Assembly (NCBI RefSeq): GCF_007988965.1
Contig: NZ_BJVD01000003.1
Location: 1 to 64,000, forward strand
Length of the DNA: 64,000 nt
Direction of reading: 5' to 3'
From: Rummeliibacillus stabekisii
Lineage (GTDB): Bacteria > Bacillota > Bacilli > Bacillales_A > Planococcaceae
Shown: piece after piece, positions 16,932-25,722 of the stretch
Numbering within the stretch: position 1 is the stretch's first letter
Layout: each line of letters opens with the position of its first letter
The notes under the pieces: model-generated
What the model saw: only the letters and a program-made list of their open reading frames with translations
Databases searched by the model: none
Told to the model about the DNA's origin: nothing
Translations under genes and position numbers: made by a program

Positions 16932-18059
16932 TCAAGATTTTTTACCCCAAAACTGATAGTAATCCGTCTTAATGAAACCATTGAAAAGCTTACGTTTCTT
17001 TGTAGCTCTCTTACCATATAATTCTTCAAAATTCTCCATGGAAGAGAGCATATAAACAGACCAAGTTGGATATTTATTCATCATCTTACCCATTTCCTGA
17101 ACCATTTTTTCAATAGTCTCTTTTTCACCGATACGTTCACCATACGGCGGGTTTCCTATCATTACACCATCCGATAAGATTGTTGTAAAATCCGTTACTT
17201 GCATTTGCTTAAATGATACCAAGTCAGCAAACCCAGCTTCTCGTGCATTTGATTGTGCAATCTCAACCATTCTATGATCAATATCAGAACCAAAGATTTG
17301 AAGTGGTTGATCGTAGTTGGCTACATCCTCAACTTCCATACGCACATCGTTCCATATACTAGATTTTATCCACGGCCATTCTTCACTAATAAAGTCACGG
17401 TTGTAACCAGGAGCCATGTTTTGTCCAATCATAGCAGCCTCAAGAGCAATCGTTCCTGAACCGCAAAATGGGTCTGCAAATGGTCGATTCGGATTCCACT
17501 TTGATATATATACTAAAGCAGCAGCAAGCGTTTCTTTCAAAGGGGCTTCACCTTGATCAAGACGATAGCCTCTTTTATGTAACCCTGCTCCGCTAGTATC
17601 TATTGTCAATGTTGCAATGTCTTTTAGGATAGAAACCTCAATTTTAAACTTAGCGCCGGTTTCTTCCAAAAAGCCTAAACGCATATAGTGGCCCTTCAAC
17701 CGTTCCACAATGGCTTTTTTTGTAATCGCTTGGCAGTCAGGAACGCTGAATAATTTAGACTTTACAGATTTTCCTGTAACCGGAAATTCGGCATCAACAG
17801 GCAAATACTTTTCCCATTCAATCGCTTTTACTCCCTCAAACAATTGCTCAAAAGTTTTAGCTGGGAAGGTTCCAGCTACAATTTTTACGCGGTCCGCTAC
17901 GCGCAACCATAAATTGGTTTTAGCGATATCTCTCTCATCGCCTTCGAAATAAACTTTCCCGTTATCTGTTCTTGTATGATAGCCCAAGGCTTTTAGTTCA
18001 TCGGCCACAATCGACTCAAGCCCCATGGCTGCTGTCGCTACTAGTTGATATTTAGTCAT
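16932..18059 (-). CDS. ypsC: THUMP-domain class I rRNA methyltransferase (YpsC, RlmL-N family)
   Basis: About 375 residues: an N-terminal THUMP RNA-binding domain (45-155), then a SAM methyltransferase domain with FCGSGTI (motif I) and the catalytic NPPYGER (motif IV), the signature of N2-guanine methyltransferases such as RlmL and TrmN. The likely substrate is 23S rRNA, by family. I place the start at 18059, with AGAAGGGAAG upstream, two bases after the GGDEF-EAL stop. The longer reading to 18089 runs into that gene. The position between ypvA and rnpB is as in B. subtilis, apart from the inserted GGDEF-EAL gene. Confidence 0.9.
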   Translation of the reverse strand: MTKYQLVATAAMGLESIVADELKALGYHTRTDNGKVYFEGDERDIAKTNLWLRVADRVKIVAGTFPAKTFEQLFEGVKAIEWEKYLPVDAEFPVTGKSVKSKLFSVPDCQAITKKAIVERLKGHYMRLGFLEETGAKFKIEVSILKDIATLTIDTSGAGLHKRGYRLDQGEAPLKETLAAALVYISKWNPNRPFADPFCGSGTIALEAAMIGQNMAPGYNRDFISEEWPWIKSSIWNDVRMEVEDVANYDQPLQIFGSDIDHRMVEIAQSNAREAGFADLVSFKQMQVTDFTTILSDGVMIGNPPYGERIGEKETIEKMVQEMGKMMNKYPTWSVYMLSSMENFEELYGKRATKKRKLFNGFIKTDYYQFWGKKS

Positions 18060-18061
18060 AC

Positions 18062-19798
18062 TTACTTCCCTTCTATTTCTAGTTCCCAAAATTCAAGGAA
18101 CTCCATTATCTCATCTAATGGAACCGGTTTTGAATAATAATATCCTTGAATCATATCACAATCCATTTCACCGAGCAATTTAACTTGATCACGCTGCTCA
18201 ACACCTTCTGCAATGACGCTCATTTGTAATCTGTGCGCCATCTGGATTATCGCATGCACAATCGCTTGCTTATCACTAACACTGCAAATTTGTTTGATAA
18301 AGCTTTGGTCAATCTTTAAGCAATCAAGCGGAAATTCGACTAGATAGCTAAGAGAAGAATAACCTGTACCAAAATCATCAAGAGATAATTTAAAACCCAT
18401 ATGTTTTAGCAGAATTAATTTACGCGTTGTTTCTTTTTCATTATTCATGATTGTTCTTTCAGTCAATTCTAATTCAAAATGATTTGCTGGCAAATTATTT
18501 CTTTCTAATATTTGCTGTATCGAAGTAATAAAATTCGGTTGATGAAAATGGATACTCGATATATTAATGGCAATTGGCATTTTGTAGCCATACCCTATTA
18601 GCTCATGAGCATCCAGGCATACTTTTTCTAAAATAATTTCGCTAAGAGGAATAATCAGTCCTGTCTCCTCTGCGTAAGGGATAAATTCACCTGGAGACAC
18701 ATTTCCTAATATCTCATTATGCCAACGGACCAATGCTTCCATTCCAATAATCTGCTGTTTTTGATAATTGACTTTAGGCTGGTAATATATCTCAAACTCA
18801 TTTTTATTGCTAATCGCTTTTCTCAGTTCACTATCCAGCGTAAACGTTCTCTTTGCGTCTGTTTTCAAATCATCAAAGTAAAATGAAAATTGATTTTTCC
18901 CATGATCTTTTGCATAGTACATGGCAATGTCTGCTTTGTTGAGCAATGTTTCTGTATCATCTCCATCATGGGGATAAACACTTATACCGATGCTAGCTGT
19001 GATAAATAATTCGTGGGTATGGATATAAAATGGACTTTCGAGCAATTGAATGATCTTCTCGCCCAAATGTAACGCTTCTCTTGGATGGTGAATGTCTGTA
19101 AATGTTAAAACAAACTCATCACCGCCATATCGTGCAAATATATCTTTATTTTTAAGTAATGTCTTTATACGTCTTGTAACCTCAACCAGTAATTGATCTC
19201 CAATTGCATGGCCTAGTGTATCATTAACTTGTTTAAAACGATCTAAATCTAAAAATAATACAGCGTGCTGATAATTATGCGTTTTAGATGTACTTAGCAA
19301 TACATTCATACGTTCAGTAAAAGCGAAGCGGTTTGAGACGCCTGTCAGCATATCAGTTGTAGCACGTTTTTTCAGCTCGCTCTCCACATTTTTCTCATCT
19401 GATAAATCTGAGAAAATGCCGCAATACCCAATGATAGTATCTTCATCGTTGGTTATTTTAGTGATTTTCAACCATTCTGGATATACGTCTCCTGTTTTGC
19501 GACGATTCCATATTTCTCCCTGCCATTCGCCTTCACTGGCGATACTAGCCCACATCTTTTGATAGAAGTCTTTTTTATGGTTTCCTGATTGAAGTACATC
19601 AGGTTTTTTACCTATAACTTCTTCTTTTTTATAACCCGTTACAAACTCAAAAGCAGGGTTTACATCAATTATTTGAGATTTTAAATTTGTAATCATGATT
19701 CCTTCTGATATAGAATCCAGAATTTTAGGTGTTATGTATTGACAAAGTTTGGCGAGATGTTCTGTATGAATAGTATTTTTTGCAATATGCTGATCCAT
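18062..19798 (-). CDS. PAS-GGDEF-EAL cyclic-di-GMP turnover protein
   Basis: About 578 residues, cytosolic. A PAS sensor domain (about 28-150) is followed by a GGDEF domain (RYGGDEF near 225, intact) and an EAL domain (EALVRW near 353, with ELTERT, DDFGTGYSSL, KIDQSFI and AEGVEQ all present). Both diguanylate cyclase and phosphodiesterase active sites therefore look competent. The RxxD product-inhibition site five residues before GGDEF is replaced by KNKD, so feedback inhibition is probably lost. Start choice: AGGAG abuts the ATG at 19810, so the ATG at 19798 (12 nt) is more likely. It is inserted between ypsC and rnpB relative to B. subtilis, and its ribosome site lies directly after the rnpB terminator. 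Confidence 0.92.
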   Translation of the reverse strand: MDQHIAKNTIHTEHLAKLCQYITPKILDSISEGIMITNLKSQIIDVNPAFEFVTGYKKEEVIGKKPDVLQSGNHKKDFYQKMWASIASEGEWQGEIWNRRKTGDVYPEWLKITKITNDEDTIIGYCGIFSDLSDEKNVESELKKRATTDMLTGVSNRFAFTERMNVLLSTSKTHNYQHAVLFLDLDRFKQVNDTLGHAIGDQLLVEVTRRIKTLLKNKDIFARYGGDEFVLTFTDIHHPREALHLGEKIIQLLESPFYIHTHELFITASIGISVYPHDGDDTETLLNKADIAMYYAKDHGKNQFSFYFDDLKTDAKRTFTLDSELRKAISNKNEFEIYYQPKVNYQKQQIIGMEALVRWHNEILGNVSPGEFIPYAEETGLIIPLSEIILEKVCLDAHELIGYGYKMPIAINISSIHFHQPNFITSIQQILERNNLPANHFELELTERTIMNNEKETTRKLILLKHMGFKLSLDDFGTGYSSLSYLVEFPLDCLKIDQSFIKQICSVSDKQAIVHAIIQMAHRLQMSVIAEGVEQRDQVKLLGEMDCDMIQGYYYSKPVPLDEIMEFLEFWELEIEGK

Positions 19799-19815
19799 TT
19801 TATACACCATCTCCT

Positions 19816-19846
19816 AAAAGAAAGGCTCTCCAATAACTGGAGAGCC
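19816..19846 (-). terminator. terminator of rnpB
   Basis: A perfect 9-bp stem GGCTCTCCA (19824-19832) with its complement (19838-19846), 5-nt loop, followed on the minus strand by TTTCTTTTA. The Shine-Dalgarno of the GGDEF-EAL gene begins immediately after it, so some read-through may feed that gene. Confidence 0.8.
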
Positions 19847-19871
19847 AAATATTCATATAAAATATAAAGCA

Positions 19872-20269
19872 TCATTAAAAGAACGTAAGCCATGTTTTGT
19901 GCCCGAGTACTATAACGGCGCTATGCCTTGTACTAATGGGTAGTAATCATCTATCTACGGAAATAAATTTCCGTCTCTCCATCCATTCATTTCTTTTTGG
20001 AGAATGCCCCTACCATAATTTGGGTTGCTCGCTCGCGGGGTTTACCTCGTTCCACCTGCAACGTTTCCGATGCAGCTTCGTCACTGTGGCACTTTCAAGG
20101 AGTTTCAACCATATCCATAAAGGACTTAGGTTTTCCTCCTGCCGTCAGCCTATAGACTGCCTTAGCTTATTGATTCGCTAAGCGCGAACACTACGTTCAT
20201 CTCAGAGCCGTGCGAGCATGGACTTTCCTCAACAATGTTTAACATTGCAGCGATTACTTGTTCTTTTAT
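19872..20269 (-). ncRNA. rnpB: RNase P RNA, Bacillus class B
   Basis: The minus strand closely follows the B. subtilis RNase P RNA in order and sequence: GAGGAAAGTCCATGCTCGCA near the 5' end, GGCTGACGGCAGGA, TGAAAGTGCCACAGTGACGA, GTGGAACGAGGTAAACCCC, GAGCGAGCAACCCAAAT and the 3' segment ACAAAACATGGCTTAC. The ends pair (AAAAGAAC with GTTCTTTT) as helix P1. The length is about 398 nt. The RNA is the catalytic subunit that matures tRNA 5' ends. The exact termini are placed from P1 pairing and could shift by a few bases. Position beside gpsB and ypsC is conserved. Confidence 0.97.
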
Positions 20270-20282
20270 GATGACGTCAACT

Positions 20283-20311
20283 ATTATACAGGTATTGTTA
20301 TAATTTTTCAA
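20283..20311 (-). promoter_or_regulatory. sigma-A promoter of rnpB
   Basis: -35 TTGAAA (20306-20311) and perfect -10 TATAAT (20283-20288) with a 17-nt spacer on the minus strand. The predicted start is near 20276, a few bases before the RNase P RNA 5' end. Confidence 0.88.
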
Positions 20312-20332
20312 GACCTATTTAGTTGAATAAGA

Positions 20333-20656
20333 TTAATCATATAATTTATCGCCAAAAACGTGTTTTTCTAAATTGGCAATTCTTTTTAAAATATCAAAAT
20401 TAGTGTTTGTTGCATACGAAGATGAAGAAGTTTGTCTTCTTCCATCAGTAGAAGCTTGTGACTGCGCATTTTTTAACTCATCCTTTAACGCATCCACCTC
20501 TTCTTGTTTTTTTGCCAAAGCTTTTTCAAATTTTTCATAATCTTGAATGATAATATCTAAAAATTGATCTACTTCGTCTTGGCTATATCCTCTGATTCCC
20601 GTTTTAAAGTCTTTATCTAAAATAGCTTTCGCAGATAGTTTCATATCCATATTCAT
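20333..20656 (-). CDS. gpsB: cell-cycle protein GpsB
   Basis: 107 residues. The N-terminal DivIVA-like domain (ILDKDFKTGIRGYSQDEVDQ, membrane-binding loop and coiled coil to about 65) is followed by a variable Ser/Thr/Gln linker and a conserved C-terminal helical trimerisation segment (FDILKRIANLEKHVFG). GpsB shuttles PBP1 between side wall and septum. ponA (PBP1) is encoded 5 kb away in this window. Three in-frame ATGs lie close together (20656, 20650, 20644); the GGAAGG upstream suits the second or third better, so the true N-terminus may be 2-4 residues shorter. Confidence 0.96.
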   Translation of the reverse strand: MNMDMKLSAKAILDKDFKTGIRGYSQDEVDQFLDIIIQDYEKFEKALAKKQEEVDALKDELKNAQSQASTDGRRQTSSSSYATNTNFDILKRIANLEKHVFGDKLYD

Positions 20657-20714
20657 CTTCCTTCCATATAAACGTCTGTCTCAACATTATAGCATAATTC
20701 ATTCGACGTTCCTT

Positions 20715-21974
20715 TTATTTCCCGTGCAATGATTGCTTCTTTTTTAGCCGCAGTTGCCTATGGCTAATTTCATTAAACTTTTTCAATTTTTTATCTCTAT
20801 CCAGACTTTGCATATTATTTAGGGTCCGCTCTGCTTTATAGGCGTAATAGAGAGCTGATTGGTAATCTTTACGCCTATGCTCATCTATTTTTGCGAGCTC
20901 TATATATGCAATAAGCTGTTCACTTTCATTGAGAAAAGGAACTGCATTCATAAAAGATTGGTACGCCTCTTCATAGAGATGTTGTTTTTTTCTCTGAAAC
21001 GCCAAATGATAATGGGCATAGCCTGCTTCATTACTATTAAATTGGTTTGTTACCTTTTCTAATACTCTGCTACCTTTTTCATAGTCAGAAAGATCACCAT
21101 ACCACTTACCGATATTTGTAATAGTAGTAGATGATTCATCCTCTTCACTTTCACACAATAAATTTGTTGCATGGATGTATAGGGTAACCAATGATAATAA
21201 ATCATATTTATTATGATCTAACACCTTCAGCAAGGCATCAGGATTACCGCTTTTAATTGCATCTAAATAAATGATTGGTGCCAGATACCCAGGGATATCT
21301 CCAACCCGTTTGAAGCCTAATTTTTCCTCTTCTATTTGCGTTAATTTCATACGCGAAAGATCATTTTTCCAAATTCTTTTGGAACCATGTAAAAGATCAA
21401 TATGCCTTTGTTCAGGCAAGTTCGGCAAATCTTTTTTATGCAACGTAAAACGCGTTTGGAGTTGAGGCCAATCAAAGCTCTTGCCATTGTAAGTGACAAG
21501 CGTTTTATTGGGTTCCCAAAGCTTAGATTCATATAAAAATGCTGTTTCATGGCTTGGTTCAGCTAAAACATATTGCTTTAGTATAAATCCGGCTTGTGAT
21601 ACTTCTAATATTCCGTTGAGGAAGATCTGTGTTCCAACGCCACGCAATCCTGTTGTTTCAGTATCATAAAAAATAAGTTGATCGTCTTTTGTAAGTTCTA
21701 TTGGATGTGAATTATCAGGCATGCTCCATAATCGGAATGCATTATATAGATCTCCCAGGAGGAAATCTCCATGTTTCGTCTCAAGTGGATAATGGGTTTC
21801 AAGCAAAAAAACCATTCCAAATTGATTTTCTATTCTTTTCAGTCCTGCCATTTCCCAGTCTTTTGTATATGCAGGGTCACTTGGTTTTGCGAATGGCGTT
21901 TTTTTCTCTTCCGCTTTTGAAGAGGATTTTTTAATCATTTTTTTCATCTGGAGTATTTTATTTTCGTATGACAA
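20715..21974 (-). CDS. mrfB: mitomycin repair exonuclease MrfB (YprB)
   Basis: 419 residues. An RNase H-like DEDD exonuclease domain occupies about 95-270: the first acidic pair is in FYDTETTGL (Asp104, Glu106), with further acids in SFDWP and in HNKYDLLSL. The C-terminal third looks like TPR-type helical repeats. In B. subtilis MrfA and MrfB act together in a UvrABC-independent excision pathway for mitomycin C damage. The frame begins with TTG at 21974, two bases after the mrfA stop, so it is probably coupled to mrfA; no strong Shine-Dalgarno is visible. Confidence 0.92.
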   Translation of the reverse strand: MSYENKILQMKKMIKKSSSKAEEKKTPFAKPSDPAYTKDWEMAGLKRIENQFGMVFLLETHYPLETKHGDFLLGDLYNAFRLWSMPDNSHPIELTKDDQLIFYDTETTGLRGVGTQIFLNGILEVSQAGFILKQYVLAEPSHETAFLYESKLWEPNKTLVTYNGKSFDWPQLQTRFTLHKKDLPNLPEQRHIDLLHGSKRIWKNDLSRMKLTQIEEEKLGFKRVGDIPGYLAPIIYLDAIKSGNPDALLKVLDHNKYDLLSLVTLYIHATNLLCESEEDESSTTITNIGKWYGDLSDYEKGSRVLEKVTNQFNSNEAGYAHYHLAFQRKKQHLYEEAYQSFMNAVPFLNESEQLIAYIELAKIDEHRRKDYQSALYYAYKAERTLNNMQSLDRDKKLKKFNEISHRQLRLKKKQSLHGK

Positions 21975-21976
21975 GA

Positions 21977-24259
21977 TTAATCATCCATTTCTGCATGTGT
22001 GATCATTTGTAAAAATGAGAGTACTTGTTTCTTGCCTTCGCCTTCTAAGTCTTGGGCTCCAATACACGAAGGACAACCATTTTTGCAAGGACAGCTTGCG
22101 ACATGACTGTAAACATGTTCAATCAACTCTTCCCATAAATCAAAAACCCGTTCACTAAGCCCTATTCCGCCTGGATATCTATCATAGACGAAGAATGCTG
22201 GTTTGCCAATATGCGTCGCTTTTACTTGCGGAACAACATGTACATCGCTAATATCGCTTTGCAAAAATAAAGGAATAAAACTATTCATTGCGTAGGCAAC
22301 ACCAGTCATAGCATTTGTTAAGTCATCTTCCTTCCAGCTTTCTGGTTGGTCAAACGACAGCCATGTACTGCTTGTATGCAATTCTTCAGGAGGCAAATGA
22401 ATGGGACCGCTACCGATATTATCATGTGTACCAAAACGAATTTTTTTAAAGATGGTTGCAGTGGCAAGTGTCATTATATCCCCGAAACCGACTTGTAGAT
22501 GGCCTATTGTTCGTTCTTTATCTTCACTTATTACCTTTAATTCTACCGCTAAATTTGCATCTGTAAAATAATCTACATCCACTTCTGTAACGTAAGCCTT
22601 CTTTTCTTCCCAATCCAATTTTTCAACTTGATATTGAATGCCTTGGTGAAGGTATATCGCCTCTTCATGCAGTAATGTCATTGCACTGTATCTATCCATC
22701 TCTCCAATCACTTTTGTATGGGCAGGAATAGTTTGGTCAATAATGACTACATTTTCCTGAGAGGCAGAGCGCAAACTAATATCATGTGCGGGAAAACTGT
22801 CGCTCATCCAATGCCATTTATCCGAAGATTTCACTAGAATGCCTTCTTCGCAAAGGTAGTCTAGAAAATCATCTATTTCGAACTCAGCGTATTTTTCACC
22901 TTCTTGAAAAGGTAACTCGAATGCTGCACATTTTAGATGGTCCATTAATATAAGTATATTCTCTGGATAGATGCGCGCTTCCTCTGGCGAGCTTTCAAAT
23001 AAATAAGATGGATTTTTGATAATGTATTGGTCTAAGGCAGTTGATTGCGCTACATATATGATTAACGCATCATCCTGTCGTCTGCCAGCACGGCCTGCTT
23101 GTTGCCAAGCACTGGCGATATTGCCTGGATACCCAGTCATGATACATGCCTGCAACTGACCAATATCTACACCTAGCTCTAAAGCATTCGTCGATACAAC
23201 ACATTGGATGGTACCATCTCTAAGCCCTTTCTCTATTGCCCTACGTTCAGATGGCAAATAGCCCCCTCTATATCCCCTAATACTTTCATCGTGAATTTTT
23301 TTTACGGTTAAGGATTTCATATAGGTGACTAGCATCTCAACACGCACTCTGCTCTTAGCAAAGATGATTGTTTGTATTCTTGCATTATATAATTCCCTTG
23401 CCAAGTCTCGCACTTCAAGTATTGCGCTTCTTCTCACACCAAATGTCGGATGGATAATGGGCGGGTTATAAAACAAAAAAGTTTTTTTGCCTGCAGGCGC
23501 ACCATTTTTTGCAATCAGTTTATGTTCTGTATTGGTTAGGTTTTCAGCAAGTTCTCGCGGATTTTTGATAGTAGCCGAAGTGCAAATAAAAGTCGGATGG
23601 CTACCATAGAAATGGCAAATACGTAAAAGGCGCCTTAGCACATGAGCGACATGTGAACCAAAGACCCCTTTATACGTATGCAATTCGTCTACAACGATAT
23701 ACTGCAAATTCTCAAATAATGAAACCCATTTTGTATGATGCGGCAGTATCCCTGAATGCAACATATCTGGATTCGTCATCACAATATGGCCTGCTTTTCG
23801 GACTTTTTGCCGGATACCAGGCGCTGTATCTCCATCGTATGTATAACTTAATATTTCTTCTTCACTGTCTTCTATTAACTTGTTTAAATCGCTTTTTTGG
23901 TCTTGTGCCAAAGCTTTGGTAGGGAATAAATAGAGGGCTCTTGCTGTTCGATCTTCCATGATTGATTGCAGCACGGGTAAATGGTAGCATAATGATTTTC
24001 CTGAAGCTGTAGGCGTTACGGCAGTAAAGGATTCGTTCTTCATCGCATAATCAAATGCTTGCCGTTGATGAGCATACAATTGGTCTATTCCTCTTTTTTC
24101 TAACGCTTTTTTCAATGATGGATGCAAATTGCTTGGCAGTTTGACTAAATCTGCTTGCTTTGCTGGAATTGTGTGTACATATTCAATTCGGTCTTGCATT
24201 TCTTTAGTTCGTTGCCATTCTTCAAGCAATTCTTGAATGTTTTTTTTCTTATTAAGCAT
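21977..24259 (-). CDS. mrfA: mitomycin repair helicase MrfA (YprA)
   Basis: About 760 residues, SF2 DNA helicase. Visible motifs: TPTASGKSL (Walker A), VVDELHTY (DExH), TSATI (III), STNALELGVDIG and QQAGRAGRR (V, VI). The C-terminus has the MrfA-specific zinc-binding cysteines CPCKNGCPSC (C-x-C-x3-C-x2-C). I prefer the ATG at 24259, 8 nt after AAGGA, over the one at 24268. The start overlaps the yppE stop by 8 nt and mrfB follows immediately, so yppE-mrfA-mrfB form one operon. Confidence 0.94.
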   Translation of the reverse strand: MLNKKKNIQELLEEWQRTKEMQDRIEYVHTIPAKQADLVKLPSNLHPSLKKALEKRGIDQLYAHQRQAFDYAMKNESFTAVTPTASGKSLCYHLPVLQSIMEDRTARALYLFPTKALAQDQKSDLNKLIEDSEEEILSYTYDGDTAPGIRQKVRKAGHIVMTNPDMLHSGILPHHTKWVSLFENLQYIVVDELHTYKGVFGSHVAHVLRRLLRICHFYGSHPTFICTSATIKNPRELAENLTNTEHKLIAKNGAPAGKKTFLFYNPPIIHPTFGVRRSAILEVRDLARELYNARIQTIIFAKSRVRVEMLVTYMKSLTVKKIHDESIRGYRGGYLPSERRAIEKGLRDGTIQCVVSTNALELGVDIGQLQACIMTGYPGNIASAWQQAGRAGRRQDDALIIYVAQSTALDQYIIKNPSYLFESSPEEARIYPENILILMDHLKCAAFELPFQEGEKYAEFEIDDFLDYLCEEGILVKSSDKWHWMSDSFPAHDISLRSASQENVVIIDQTIPAHTKVIGEMDRYSAMTLLHEEAIYLHQGIQYQVEKLDWEEKKAYVTEVDVDYFTDANLAVELKVISEDKERTIGHLQVGFGDIMTLATATIFKKIRFGTHDNIGSGPIHLPPEELHTSSTWLSFDQPESWKEDDLTNAMTGVAYAMNSFIPLFLQSDISDVHVVPQVKATHIGKPAFFVYDRYPGGIGLSERVFDLWEELIEHVYSHVASCPCKNGCPSCIGAQDLEGEGKKQVLSFLQMITHAEMDD

Positions 24260-24617
24260 CTGTATCATCCTTTTTTAACGCTCGCTGCAATGTTTCCAAT
24301 GTATAGGTAACAGATTGAATAGATTGATAGAGCCTTTTCCTGCTGGTTTGCTGATAAAAAGATTGGACAATAAATTGGTCCATCGCATCGACTGCATTTT
24401 TTATTTGAATTTTATGGACATGTTTTGGTTTATGGAGATCAATCCATTTCTCTACTTCTGCTTGCCAAATGGCTAATTTTGCATGGTATGCGTCAGCATA
24501 TGGCTTAACTTCCTTAAAAAAGTCCGGAGATGTGTTTGTTTCTCGCATATTTAAAAACCGTTGCCAGCTTTCTTTACATTCATTTAGTAATTCTTCTGTC
24601 ATCTTTTCAATCATCAT
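24252..24617 (-). CDS. yppE: YppE-family protein (DUF1798)
   Basis: 121 residues, all-helical and charged, with no signal peptide or membrane segment. Length and position (just before mrfA) fit the YppE family of Bacillales, whose function is unknown. It starts with ATG 6 nt after GGAG and overlaps mrfA, so the products are probably made together. A role linked to MrfAB is only a neighbourhood inference. Family assignment rests on length, composition and synteny, not on a recognised motif. Confidence 0.75.
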   Translation of the reverse strand: MMIEKMTEELLNECKESWQRFLNMRETNTSPDFFKEVKPYADAYHAKLAIWQAEVEKWIDLHKPKHVHKIQIKNAVDAMDQFIVQSFYQQTSRKRLYQSIQSVTYTLETLQRALKKDDTDA

Positions 24618-24730
24618 TCACATCTCCGTTTAATTTATATGAACTAATTAATTTATTAATTTTCTTCAACCTGTTTAACAAGGTTTTCTTTTCTAGCTGT
24701 TTTTATTTTAACAAATATATTTGTCTTTTA

Positions 24731-24907
24731 CTACTTAACAGCGAACAAATATTCTTTCTGTTCTTCTATCATATCAAGGCGGTTTGCTACAAGTGCTATA
24801 TTTTTTTCATGCGTTTTGGTATACATCTCTTCTTCGTGGTTCACCCTATTCCGTAAAAGTTCATCTACCATTTCAATTAGATTCAATAAGTGATCAATTT
24901 TCCGCAT
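24731..24907 (-). CDS. small hypothetical protein, 58 aa
   Basis: A short frame beginning MRKIDHLLNLIEMVDELL and ending EEQKEYLFAVK, predicted to be two amphipathic helices, soluble and acidic. AAGGGGG lies 7 nt before the ATG, which supports translation. It sits upstream of yppE on the same strand and diverges from recU. I do not recognise a family with certainty; Bacillales carry several small ypp genes in this place. No function can be assigned. Confidence 0.7.
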   Translation of the reverse strand: MRKIDHLLNLIEMVDELLRNRVNHEEEMYTKTHEKNIALVANRLDMIEEQKEYLFAVK

Positions 24908-25078
24908 ATTATCGCCCCCTTGCTATTACATTACCATGTTGATTACTAAATTCGGGGAAGTGGACAAAACAAGTGTTCATTCGACGATTAAAGTTTAATT
25001 TTTTAAATTCCGACAATGTATTTGTCAAATGTTTATGTTCGTGTTTGTGGTATGATAGATGGCAGACGAGGTGGTATT

Positions 25079-25687
25079 ATGGCAATTCGATATCCGAATG
25101 GAAAAAAATACACGGCTCCTACGCCAGACGAAAGCAAAAAAACGAGGGAAGAGAAAAACATCTCTTATAGTAACCGGGGTAAATCATTGGAAGATTATAT
25201 TGATGAAACCAACGTGTATTATCTGCAGAGAAACATTGCGGTAATTCATAAGAAACCTGTTCCTGTCCAAATCGTCAAAGTAGAGTATCCATCCAGAAGC
25301 GCTGCTGTTATACGCGAAGCCTATTTTCGCACACCATCTACAACGGATTATAATGGTGTTTTTAATGGGGCCTATATTGACTTTGATGCAAAAGAGACAG
25401 AAAATAAGACTTCTTTCCCTTTAAAAAACGTCCATGCTCATCAGGTCAAACATATGGAGGGCATAGCGAATCAACAAGGAATCAGTTTCTTAATTGTACG
25501 CTTTACTTCCTTAGATCGTTATTTTATAGTACCATGTGACATGCTGTTAGCAGCATGGAAACGAATGTTGGATGGCGGAAGAAAATCCATTCCGTTATCT
25601 GATTTTGAGGAGCAAGCTACCGAAATACACCTTGGGCTTACTCCTCGATTAGATTATTTAAAGGCAATCACAACATTGCTACCATAG
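25079..25687 (+). CDS. recU: Holliday junction resolvase RecU
   Basis: 202 residues. The PD-(D/E)xK nuclease core is visible: TDYNGVFNGAYIDFDAKET contains the catalytic Asp and the E/D-x-K pair, and the RYPNGK N-terminus is typical of RecU. It resolves Holliday junctions made by RuvAB, whose genes are also in this window. The start is the ATG at 25079, 4 nt after GAGGTGG; longer readings lack a ribosome site and the family normally begins at this point. ponA follows after 35 bp, the conserved recU-ponA pair of Firmicutes. An extended -10 (TGGTATGAT) lies just upstream. Confidence 0.95.
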   Translation: MAIRYPNGKKYTAPTPDESKKTREEKNISYSNRGKSLEDYIDETNVYYLQRNIAVIHKKPVPVQIVKVEYPSRSAAVIREAYFRTPSTTDYNGVFNGAYIDFDAKETENKTSFPLKNVHAHQVKHMEGIANQQGISFLIVRFTSLDRYFIVPCDMLLAAWKRMLDGGRKSIPLSDFEEQATEIHLGLTPRLDYLKAITTLLP

Positions 25688-25722
25688 CTTGAATTTAAGT
25701 TATGAGAAAGTGAGGAAATACT

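Noticed and set aside
19897-20181. 94-codon plus-strand frame
   Set aside because: It lies wholly inside the RNase P RNA gene on the opposite strand and has no ribosome site.
24960-25078. LexA/SOS box before recU (GTTCATTCGAC and GTTTATGTTCG segments)
   Set aside because: Neither segment forms the CGAAC-N4-GTTCG type palindrome well enough.
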